Assembly (NCBI GenBank): GCA_903891085.1
Contig: CAITDJ010000005.1
Coordinates: 1 to 41,504, forward strand
Direction of reading: 5' to 3'
DNA length: 41,504 nucleotides
Source of the DNA: an uncultured Bacteroidota bacterium
GTDB taxonomy: Bacteria; Bacteroidota; Bacteroidia; Bacteroidales; F082
This document shows, one piece after another, positions 35,534-41,504 of this stretch; the stretch's first letter is position 1, and each line of letters begins with the position of its first letter. The notes under the pieces were generated by a model. The model did not search any database, was not told where the DNA came from, and saw only the letters and a list, made by a program, of their open reading frames with translations. A program made the position numbers and the translations under genes.

Positions 35534-36535
35534 CTACCCTACCATCAGGTTACAACCCCGCATCTGGCTCTGGTCGAAACGGCCCAGCACTTCAAAGGTT
35601 CCGTCAGGGTTTGTTTTTCCCAGGTCCTGCACGGCAATAAAGGAACAACTATAAATATTCGCCAGATCAATGATATTGATGCCTCCGGTAATATTGTCGC
35701 CAACCAGACTCAATGGATCGTTGGTATCCCGGATACACACTTTCATCCAGGGTGGGGCGGTATAAATTCCGTCTCCGTAAGAATACGCCTGCGAAAGTAA
35801 TTCCGTCATGCCGTATTCGGAATGTATTTTTCTTACGCCAAAGCCTTCACAAAGCAACACATGCACTTCCTCGCGTATCATCTCGCGGCGCCGGCCTTTC
35901 ATGCCTCCCGTTTCCATCACAATCAACTCAGGAAAATCAACCGGAAAAACTGCTGCAAAATCCAGCAACGCATAGGTTACACCAAGTAATATTGTTTTTT
36001 GTCCGGCCTGTTTGAGTGAATTGAGTTTCTGATGCAGTTGCTCAACATTATTTAAATAAAAACCACTTTCAGGATGCCCGCTTGCTGCAATCAGTTTTTC
36101 GGCCATATACACCAGTGATGATCCCGACCGATCAAGATAAGAAGGCAATAGTGCGAGTATACAGTAGTCTGAAACTTCTCCATAAAAACGGCTAAATGAT
36201 GTTGAAAAACTCCGCTGATACACCGAAACATCCACCACATGATGCAAACTACGGTCATTGCCCGTTGTACCGGAACTGCTGAAAACGAACTGTGGTGATA
36301 CCGTGGAACTCACAATCTGAAACGAACGAAAAAATCCAACAGGTAAAAATGGAATTTGCCGGAAGTGGATTGTTTTTTCAGGACTGACATGCAATAATTC
36401 GCAATACTGCCGGTAGATGGCATTGTTGTTGTATTGAAATAGGAAAACTTCCAGGGCTATGCGATCAAACTCATATTCGTCCGAACAATTAAATATACGC
36501 TCAATCAGGGTTTCAGCACGGTCCATACGATGCAA
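35534..36535 (-). CDS. LuxE-like acyl-protein synthetase (AMP-forming superfamily)
   Basis: A 333-residue member of the LuxE acyl-protein synthetase group, which activates a fatty acid as an acyl-adenylate and holds it on the protein. It carries FSSSGTTGNDRSLHHV (nucleotide-binding loop, SSGTTG, near residue 87), ETGGMKGRRREM, HSEYGMTELLSQAY (adenylation signature) and the later DLGKTNPDGTFEVLGRFD. The carbon-rich C-terminus GCNLMVG is short and the small swinging domain of larger AMP ligases is missing, as in LuxE. No LuxC/D or aryl-polyene genes are seen nearby, so the acceptor is unknown. The start could be Met1 or Met4. Confidence 0.75.
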   Translation of the reverse strand: MHRMDRAETLIERIFNCSDEYEFDRIALEVFLFQYNNNAIYRQYCELLHVSPEKTIHFRQIPFLPVGFFRSFQIVSSTVSPQFVFSSSGTTGNDRSLHHVVDVSVYQRSFSTSFSRFYGEVSDYCILALLPSYLDRSGSSLVYMAEKLIAASGHPESGFYLNNVEQLHQKLNSLKQAGQKTILLGVTYALLDFAAVFPVDFPELIVMETGGMKGRRREMIREEVHVLLCEGFGVRKIHSEYGMTELLSQAYSYGDGIYTAPPWMKVCIRDTNDPLSLVGDNITGGINIIDLANIYSCSFIAVQDLGKTNPDGTFEVLGRFDQSQMRGCNLMVG

Positions 36536-36580
36536 ATCTCAACGGAATTATGTAATTTTACGGCAAAAAGTGAGTATTCC

Positions 36581-37111
36581 ATGACAAAGATAGGCTTAAT
36601 TTTTGTTTTGCTCCTGCTGAGCCTTTCGTGCCGCAAACTCGAGGAATACCCTGTCATACCTGCCATTGCGTTTAATGGATTCGAATTGCTGATCAACGAA
36701 GATACAGGCATCAGTGAGAAAGGAATACTCTATATTTCTTATACCGATGGTGATGGCGACCTTGGTCTCGATCAGGGTGATACTACTTTTCCATATCAGT
36801 ATGGAGGCCTTTATTATTACAATTTATTTATCACTTACTATGAGTGTGACAACGGGGTGTTTACCGAGGTTCCCTTGCTCACATGGAACAACGAAACACA
36901 ACAATACGACACGTTAACTTTCAATGCCCGTATGCCGGTGCTGCTCCCCAAAGAAAAAAAACAGGGTATAAAAGGGGTCATACAGAACGAGATGTTTATT
37001 TACAATCCACTCGCCAAATCCGACACCATACAGTTCAAAGTAAAAATTGTCGACCGCGCACTTCAATTCAGCAACGAAATCACCACACCACCGATTGTGC
37101 TTGTGAAATAG
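36581..37111 (+). CDS. Small lipoprotein, unknown function
   Basis: A 176-residue lipoprotein. The chosen ATG at 36581 gives MTKIGLIFVLLLLSLSCRKL, a signal peptide with a Cys at residue 17 preceded by LSLS as lipobox. An upstream in-frame ATG at 36530 would add 17 non-signal residues and overlap the divergent gene. The mature part has an acidic stretch YTDGDGDLGLDQGD that looks like a calcium site, followed by beta-rich sequence. I recognise it as the type of short lipoprotein common in Bacteroidota, without a known job. It is divergent from the LuxE-like gene with 45 nt between. Confidence 0.75.
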   Translation: MTKIGLIFVLLLLSLSCRKLEEYPVIPAIAFNGFELLINEDTGISEKGILYISYTDGDGDLGLDQGDTTFPYQYGGLYYYNLFITYYECDNGVFTEVPLLTWNNETQQYDTLTFNARMPVLLPKEKKQGIKGVIQNEMFIYNPLAKSDTIQFKVKIVDRALQFSNEITTPPIVLVK

Positions 37112-37140
37112 CTTCGTTTAAATAAATGAATATTAACAAG

Positions 37141-38181
37141 TTAAATAACTTTGATCAGAACGTCTTCCTGTACGATGAGACGACCAAAAGCATTTGATTC
37201 AAGATTGTTTTTTCTCAGTATTTCTTCGACATCGTTGATGGCTGAAACCTCAACCGCGATGAGTAATCCTCCGCTGGTTTGCGGATCACACAAAATCGCT
37301 TTATACCTTTCCTCCCTCAGTTGGATGTTATGTTTATAACTTTCCCAGTTACGGTGGGTGCCTCCGGGAATACAGTTTTGAGCAATATACTCCTCTACAC
37401 CATCAAACCTTGGTATTTGATCATAATGGATGATTGCCGTTAGCTTGCTTCCTGCACACATTTCGGTAAGATGACCCAATAATCCGAAACCGGTTACATC
37501 CGTCATGGCCGCAACACCCTTAATATTGGCAAATTCCTGACCGATCACATTTAATTCCGACATGGATGCTGTGGCAATGTTTGCGTGTTCTGGTTTCAGT
37601 TTCCCTTGTTTTTGGGCGGTAGTAAAAATGCCCACCCCAAGAGGCTTCGTCAGGTAAAGCATGCATCCTTCGATGGCAGTATTATTTCGTTTTAACTTCC
37701 CAATATCAACCTGACCCGTCACCGCCAGACCAAAAATAGGTTCAGGGCTATCAATACTATGGCCTCCTGCAAGCATGATTCCGGCATCTTTACAAGCCTG
37801 TCGTCCGCCATCAACAACCAATTGCGCTATTTCGGGTGCAAGAATGTTAACGGGCCATCCAAGAATGGCAATAGCGAGTAATGGTTTCCCTCCCATGGCA
37901 TAGATATCGCTGATGGCATTGGTTGCAGCAATCCTTCCAAAGGTAAACGGGTCATCGACAATCGGCATGAAAAAATCGGTGGTGCTGATAATGGCCGTTC
38001 CATTTCCCAGGTCATACACAGCTGCATCATCGAGGCTCTCGTTTCCAACAAGCAGGTTACGATCAATAATCTGCTCGATATTGCTGTGTAAAATGGTGTT
38101 TAATACCTTGGGAGATATTTTGCACCCACAACCGGCACCATGACTATATTGGGTTAGTTTTATTTCGTTGATGTTGCTCAT
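37141..38181 (-). CDS. selD: Selenide, water dikinase
   Basis: Makes selenophosphate from selenide and ATP, the selenium donor for selenocysteine, selenouridine and the labile selenium cofactor. The 346 residues align by eye with E. coli SelD from end to end: [15 protein letters not shown] (catalytic Cys18, Lys21), [39 protein letters not shown], and the C-terminal [10 protein letters not shown]. The catalytic residue is Cys, not selenocysteine. The ATG at 38181 lies 38 nt inside the end of the upstream selU reading frame, so the two are translationally coupled. Confidence 0.96.
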   Translation of the reverse strand: MSNINEIKLTQYSHGAGCGCKISPKVLNTILHSNIEQIIDRNLLVGNESLDDAAVYDLGNGTAIISTTDFFMPIVDDPFTFGRIAATNAISDIYAMGGKPLLAIAILGWPVNILAPEIAQLVVDGGRQACKDAGIMLAGGHSIDSPEPIFGLAVTGQVDIGKLKRNNTAIEGCMLYLTKPLGVGIFTTAQKQGKLKPEHANIATASMSELNVIGQEFANIKGVAAMTDVTGFGLLGHLTEMCAGSKLTAIIHYDQIPRFDGVEEYIAQNCIPGGTHRNWESYKHNIQLREERYKAILCDPQTSGGLLIAVEVSAINDVEEILRKNNLESNAFGRLIVQEDVLIKVI

Positions 38182-39189
38182 AAAGTTGAATGATTGATTG
38201 TGCGTTTGCGACAGGATCGGTGTTATTTCCGGGCACCAGCATTACCTTTCCGGGCAAATGAAACTGCATCCCTTTCAGATAGGTTTTATCGTAATGACCG
38301 AGCATAAGCAGGGCGACCCCGTAAAAATTCTTTTCGTGCAAAAACTGTATTGCCCTGGTTGTGTTCAGTCCGCCCAGGCGTTTGGATAATCTTCCGATGG
38401 AAGCGGCCAATAGGAGGGGATTACTATCGGCATATTCGATTACCAGATGCTTCGCCCTCTCTTCCAGCGGAATATCCAGAAAAAAAACGGTGGCGGCCCG
38501 CATCTGATTGAAAGGTTCATCGGGATGTTCACGCCTCCAATGTTGTGGCTTTCGTCTTCAAGCCAGATTGGTTGTGAATAATCCAACTTACGCCATGCAT
38601 TGAACAGGTTATTTTCGAATTGCTCAACGGTGGGTTGCGTTACGTTTTCCAACTCTCCGAAAGCCGATCCTTTGTGTTTAGCCAGTGATTCGAGATCAAT
38701 CACCTGAAATCCGATTGATTGTAACTGTTTGATTACATAGGTTTTGCCGCTACCTGTATACCCACCAACAATTTTCAGGTCAAACGGGATGTCGAATGTG
38801 CGCAATAAATAGTTCCGGTAGGCTTTATAACCGCCCACGATCACCGAAACATCTTTAAAACCATTGTTGTGTAAATACTCGGCAAACAAACGGCTGCGCA
38901 TCCCTCCACGCCAGCAATGTACGGCTACTTTTCCTTCAGGACCTACTTTTTTTGATTGAACAATGAATTCAGAAAGTTTTGGATTGACGTATTTATAACC
39001 CAATTCCGTGGCCTTTTCTTTCGATTGCTGCACATAAACAGTGCCGATATGCGCCCTTTCAGTGTCGGAAAAAAGAGGAATATTCACTGCACCCGGAATA
39101 TGCCCTTTTGCGTATTCACCCGGCGATCGAACATCAATGAAGGGCTTGTTTGATGAAAAAAAATCAGCTATTTCTATTTTGTGAATCAC
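38144..39189 (-). pseudogene. selU: tRNA 2-selenouridine synthase, frameshifted
   Basis: SelU (MnmH) replaces sulfur with selenium at the wobble uridine of tRNAs, using selenophosphate from the adjacent SelD. Both domains are present: an N-terminal rhodanese domain (PFIDVRSPGEYAKGHIPGA; catalytic AVHCWRGGMRS) and a P-loop domain (VGGYTGSGKTYVIKQL). The gene is split over two frames. The first frame reads to EDESHNIGGVNIP and then out of family; from about 38519-38525 the family sequence (DEPFNQMRAATVFFLDIPLE) continues in the next frame to 38144. One base is missing in or near CATCGGGAT. It is either a real pseudogene or an assembly error. The start is taken as GTG at 39189, where the family N-terminus begins; an ATG at 39270 is possible. 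Confidence 0.85.
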
Positions 39190-39338
39190 AGAAGCGAAAA
39201 TAGGGTATTTTTTGTTTCGTTCTAATGCGCGGTTTTTATTGACTGTCTGAACAGCTTTCCTTGCTTGCAATATGAGGAAGTCAAAGTTTAATATTCAATA
39301 AACGCAAAACATGAAACGATCTATTGTCTTGCCCCCAA

Positions 39339-39361
39339 CCCCCGAAAACGGGGGCTTTTTA
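39339..39361 (+). terminator. Terminator-like C-rich hairpin
   Basis: CCCCCG (39339-39344), loop AAAA, CGGGGG (39349-39354), then C and a T run. It looks like a terminator but no plus-strand gene ends nearby, and the same wording precedes another repeat copy at 40671-40694, so it may be part of the repeat. Confidence 0.6.
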
Positions 39362-39364
39362 AAT

Positions 39365-39389
39365 TGTTGCTTCGTAAGTTTTGTTTGAT
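39365..39389 (+). repeat. Dispersed repeat, partial copy C
   Basis: Carries TGCTTCGTAAGTTTTGTTTG, the right half of the repeat; the C-rich hairpin is just upstream. Confidence 0.5.
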
Positions 39390-39485
39390 AGGTTAACCAG
39401 ACTACCCCTTTGGCTACATGGTTAATTCTTGCATTTTGACTTTACATTATGCATTTTGAATTAACTGAATAATCTCTGCGGTTCA

Positions 39486-39534
39486 GACTGGCATGCGCTC
39501 TGCATCGTAATATGTTTTGATGTTTTGTTTGAAT
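39486..39534 (+). repeat. Dispersed repeat, copy D
   Basis: GACTGGCATGCGCTCTGCAT, CGTAAT, then a T-rich tail ending TTTTGTTTGAAT. It terminates the first 144-bp unit. Confidence 0.55.
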
Positions 39535-39625
39535 GATTATCCATACTCGCGCTTTGGCTTTATGGTTAATTGTTGCATTTTGACTTTGCATTATGCATTT
39601 TGAATTAACTGAATAAATTCCGTGG

Positions 39626-39660
39626 CCCAGACTGGCCAGCGCACTCTTCGCAATTTGATT
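39626..39660 (+). repeat. Dispersed repeat, copy E
   Basis: GACTGGCCAGCGCACTCTTC then GCAATTTGATT. It terminates the second 144-bp unit. Confidence 0.55.
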
Positions 39661-39842
39661 TTACTTTTGATCAGGATTTGACATTCGTACCATTCGATTG
39701 GCAGATAGTGAATTACACTGCTTTTAACACTATATGTTACTTTTACATCTAAATTGGATCTCTGAAAAGGGCTCGAAGTACTCCTTGCATATTTTTCTGA
39801 TTCTATTAAACAATTACATTTGAACTTTGTCTTCATGCATGC

Positions 39843-39873
39843 TTGCATACGAATCAATAAATAATTAAATTTG
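39843..39873 (+). promoter_or_regulatory. Promoter of the DUF4160-DUF2442 pair
   Basis: TTG (39843-39845), 20 nt, TAAATTTG (39866-39873). The predicted start is at about 39880-39881, on or next to the ATG at 39881, so the message may have no leader. Confidence 0.55.
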
Positions 39874-39880
39874 CATTGCT

Positions 39881-40117
39881 ATGCCAGAAATATTCAGAGC
39901 CTTTGGTTTCGTTTTCTTTTTCTATTCCAATGAGGGACAGGAACCAATGCATGTGCATGTTCGGAAGGCTGGTGGTTTTGCCAAATTCTGGATCGAACCA
40001 TTAGAACTCGATTTTTCACAAGGGATGAAAATTACTGATATTAAACAAGCAGAGGATCTGATTATCGAACATATTGAGCTTATAAAAACAAAATGGAATG
40101 AAGTACATGGTAGCTGA
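39881..40117 (+). CDS. DUF4160 protein
   Basis: A 78-residue protein of the DUF4160 family: MPEIFRAFGFVFFFYSNEG, then EPMHVHVRKAGGFAKFWIEP, with paired His residues in HVHV, and a helical end LIIEHIELIKTKWNEVHG. The family is almost always followed by a DUF2442 gene, as here (overlap of about 20 nt or nearly abutting). The pair has the size, spacing and patchy spread of a type II toxin-antitoxin module, but I know of no firm biochemical proof. It sits inside repeat-rich DNA. Confidence 0.85.
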   Translation: MPEIFRAFGFVFFFYSNEGQEPMHVHVRKAGGFAKFWIEPLELDFSQGMKITDIKQAEDLIIEHIELIKTKWNEVHGS

Positions 40118-40355
40118 TCTTATGTTCAGAGCAACGAAAGCCTGGTATGAAAATGGCTGGATTTGTGTATTGCTTTCTGATAAGAAAGAGATTAGGTTTC
40201 CTGTTGAGTTGAATAGTAAACTCAAAAGTGCTACGATAGATCAATTAAACAGAATCGAAATTATCTGTGGCGGTACCGGCTTGCATTGGGATGATCTCGA
40301 TGAAGATCTATCAGTTAATGGTATTATCGAAGGACGATATGACTCCGGCAATTAA
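40098..40355 (+). CDS. DUF2442 protein
   Basis: An 85-residue DUF2442 protein: the family core ADLMFRATKAWYENGWICVLL and KEIRFPVELNSKLKSA, followed by IEIICGGTGLHWDDLDEDLSV (the HWDDLDEDL ending is diagnostic). It partners DUF4160. The first ATG at 40098 overlaps the upstream gene by 20 nt; the in-frame ATG at 40107 is an equally good start, and the overlap implies coupled translation either way. Confidence 0.88.
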   Translation: MKYMVADLMFRATKAWYENGWICVLLSDKKEIRFPVELNSKLKSATIDQLNRIEIICGGTGLHWDDLDEDLSVNGIIEGRYDSGN

Positions 40356-40460
40356 TTATAAAAATTCACAAAACACAACCAAAAATAAGGTTGAGTATTA
40401 GTGGATTGCCAAATTTTCATTCATTTTGAAATCCACAGACACTGTTTACCTTAAAATGGT

Positions 40461-40500
40461 CCGGCCAGTGCGCTGCTTCGTAATTCAATTTATTGTTTTG
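40461..40500 (+). repeat. Dispersed repeat, copy F
   Basis: CCGGCCAGTGCGCTGCTTCG then TAATTCAATTTATTGTTTTG, the fullest copy in the window; its inverse matches copy A at 32941. Confidence 0.6.
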
Positions 40501-40694
40501 TCTGAGTGTATATCCGAAAGCGCCCTGCAGGCAAATGGTTTGGGTTGCTGGTGGTCTATAGTGGATTGATTAATCTGCTTAATGATTATGGTTGCTGTTT
40601 TTTTGTCCTTTTGAAAGGCAATACCGAATGGGGAAACGTAAAGGCCATTGAATGATTGACCTAAGCATCCCGCCCCCCAACCCCACAAATGGGG

Positions 40695-40720
40695 CGAGCC
40701 AGCGCGCTGTTTTGTAAGAT
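40695..40720 (+). repeat. Dispersed repeat, copy G
   Basis: GAGCCAGCGCGCTGTTTTGT then AAGAT, preceded by a C-rich hairpin as in copy C. Confidence 0.55.
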
Positions 40721-40828
40721 GATTTGCTTTTTTATTAAGATTTTGTCAAGGTAACAATTTCATAATCCACAAAAAACAAAAAAATTTGCTTTTTTCAAAA
40801 CAATGAGTACTTTTGCTACTCGATTTAA

Positions 40829-40957
40829 TTAGTAGCTAGTAGTTAGTGACTGGTAGTTAGTAGTTAAATGGATTAATAAAAAAATAACAACGAAATTATG
40901 TGATTTTTAAGTTAACCAATTTACTAACCCCTAATTACTAACTACTAGCCCCTAATA
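40829..40957. repeat. Left hairpin unit of the four-helix-bundle element
   Basis: Left arm of TAGTAGTTAGT-type words (40829-40867), a middle A+T-rich box (40886-40915), and a right arm of ACTAACCCCTAATTACTA-type words (40923-40957) that is complementary to the left arm. The right arm stops 2 nt before the ATG. Confidence 0.8.
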
Positions 40958-40959
40958 AC

Positions 40960-41328
40960 ATGAATCATAAAGATTTAGATGCCTGGAAAAAATCACTGGA
41001 CTTAGTTGTTCAGGTCTATCAGGTAACTAGTATTTTCCCTGATTCAGAGAGATTTGGACTCATAACTCAGATGCAAAGAGCTGCTGTTTCTGTACCTTCT
41101 AACATAGCGGAAGGTGCCGCCCGTAAAAGCGATAAAGAATTTACTCATTTCTTATATATCGCGCAGGGTTCATTGGCCGAACTTGAAACACAATATATCA
41201 TATCAGAAAAATTAAAATTTATATCACTTGATCAACTTAACACCTTTATCAACCATAAAGAAGAAATTGCGAAAATGATATATGGACTTATTAATTATTA
41301 CAAAAGGAAGCAAGTAGTTAGTAGTTAG
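40960..41328 (+). CDS. Four-helix-bundle protein of the 23S-rRNA intervening-sequence (IVP/S23) family
   Basis: A 122-residue helical protein. The start MNHKDLDAWKKSLDLVVQVY, the core FGLITQMQRAAVSVPSNIAE with its GAARKS, and the FLYIAQGSLAELETQ stretch are diagnostic for the family found in 23S rRNA intervening sequences and in many Bacteroidota loci. A relative (Avd) is the accessory protein of diversity-generating retroelements, but no reverse transcriptase is seen here. The last codons (KQVVSS) and the stop are made of the TAGTAGTTAG repeat. The function is unknown; a nucleic-acid-binding role is suspected. It lies in the loop between complementary repeat arms. Confidence 0.92.
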   Translation: MNHKDLDAWKKSLDLVVQVYQVTSIFPDSERFGLITQMQRAAVSVPSNIAEGAARKSDKEFTHFLYIAQGSLAELETQYIISEKLKFISLDQLNTFINHKEEIAKMIYGLINYYKRKQVVSS

Positions 41329-41440
41329 TAGTTAGTGGATAGTAGTTAGTGGATAGTAGTTAAGCGGAAAACAAAGAAATTATACAATGATTAAGATAAT
41401 CTACTAACCCCTAACCCCTAACCCCTATCTACTAGTTACT
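41313..41440. repeat. Right hairpin unit of the four-helix-bundle element
   Basis: Left arm (41313-41363) of AGTAGTTAGTAGTTAGTGG-type words, middle box (41370-41402), right arm (41401-41440) of CTAACCCCTAACCCCTA-type words complementary to the left arm. The arrangement repeats that of the left unit. Confidence 0.8.
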
Positions 41441-41462
41441 GTAAGACAGATTAAAACATAAT

Positions 41463-41495
41463 AACAAAGAAATTATACAATGATTAAGATAATCT
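41463..41495 (+). repeat. Perfect 33-bp direct repeat of the hairpin middle box
   Basis: The 33 bases at 41370-41402 (starting AACAAAGAAATTATAC) recur exactly at 41463-41495; a degraded copy lies at 40886-40915. The second copy is followed by different sequence at the window edge, so more of the array may lie beyond. Confidence 0.9.
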
Positions 41496-41504
41496 GGGTA
41501 TTGG

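Larger units (their letters stand above)
39271..39880. repeat. Repeat-rich non-coding region
   Basis: No gene in 610 bases. Two tandem copies of a unit with a 144-bp offset are seen: ctttggctacatggttaatt at 39408 and ctttggctttatggttaatt at 39552, each followed by nearly the same 45 bases and then a CCAGCGC/CTTCGTAA-type box. Three members of the dispersed repeat (39365-39389, 39486-39534, 39626-39660) fall here. The last 20 bases hold a promoter for the DUF4160 gene. Confidence 0.7.
40356..40959. repeat. Repeat-rich non-coding region left of the four-helix-bundle gene
   Basis: No gene in 604 bases. It contains repeat copies F (40461-40500) and G (40695-40720), a C-rich hairpin (CCCCA-CAAA-TGGGG, 40681-40694) directly before copy G, and from 40829 the first hairpin unit of the element around the gene at 40960. 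Confidence 0.65.

Noticed and set aside
36883..37125. Open frame inside the small lipoprotein gene
   Set aside because: It is in another frame of a gene with a clear signal peptide and shows no family wording.
38440..38503. Programmed frameshift at the T8 run in selU (GTTTTTTTTC)
   Set aside because: The family sequence PFNQMRAAT already lies in the second frame upstream of the T run, so a slip there would leave about ten wrong residues. The break must be further upstream, near 38519-38525, where there is no slippery heptamer.
39339..39361. Terminator of an unseen gene
   Set aside because: No plus-strand gene ends before it; the same C-rich hairpin recurs at 40681 beside another repeat copy, so it belongs to the repeat.
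40960..41328. Diversity-generating retroelement (Avd homologue)
   Set aside because: The protein is of the same broad fold, but there is no reverse transcriptase, template repeat or variable repeat in the window.
40829..41440. CRISPR array at the right end
   Set aside because: The TAGTAGTTAG and CTAACCCC words are simple, unevenly spaced, complementary arms with no unique spacers and no cas genes.

Overview
The window comes from a strictly fermentative member of the Bacteroidota, probably of the order Bacteroidales in the wide sense. The signs are C-terminal type IX secretion sorting domains, a lamin-tail/OadG subunit in a sodium-pumping methylmalonyl-CoA decarboxylase operon, phylum-type promoters (TTG, about 19-21 nt, then TAnnTTTG) ahead of many genes, almost no Shine-Dalgarno sequences, and best-remembered relatives of most proteins in that phylum. 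The species cannot be named from the sequence alone.

Layout. 1-2.2 kb: the 3' half of a glycyl radical dehydratase (hydroxyproline dehydratase type) and its radical SAM activase. 2.2-6.6 kb: dnaG, a PspC protein and lysS. 6.6-11.9 kb: two large secreted proteins with type IX sorting tails, probably one transcript. 12.1-14.2 kb: phosphate butyryltransferase and butyrate kinase. 14.3-17.6 kb: M64 peptidase, an ECF sigma factor with a membrane partner, and a fructosamine-kinase family protein. 17.8-19.7 kb: glnS followed by its own cognate tRNA-Gln(CUG). 19.9-22.5 kb: a hypothetical protein, DUF1289 protein, propeller lipoprotein and uridine kinase. 22.5-27.3 kb: the complete methylmalonyl-CoA epimerase/decarboxylase set. 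27.5-31.1 kb: FG-GAP protein, SsnA-like aminohydrolase, YgjV-like membrane protein. 31.1-37.1 kb: secreted repeat protein, Nudix hydrolase, a repeat-rich gap, a FlgO/CsgG-like protein, a SRAP protein, a LuxE-like acyl-protein synthetase and a lipoprotein. 37.1-39.2 kb: selD and a frameshifted selU (mnmH). 39.3-41.5 kb: a repeat-rich zone with a DUF4160/DUF2442 pair and a 23S-rRNA-intervening-sequence type four-helix-bundle gene set between inverted repeats.

How the genes work together. Energy metabolism is the clearest theme: the succinate-to-propionate branch ends in methylmalonyl-CoA epimerase plus the Na+-translocating decarboxylase, ptb-buk can make ATP from butyryl-CoA, and the glycyl radical enzyme implies life without oxygen. 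A selenium theme is also present: selD, selU and an SsnA-like protein, although selU appears broken.

Most of the window is ordinary core genome. The unusual parts are the non-coding zones at 32.8-33.6 kb and 39.3-41.5 kb, which share a dispersed repeat family, and the four-helix-bundle element at the right end. I see no CRISPR array, prophage, transposase or recognisable defence operon.
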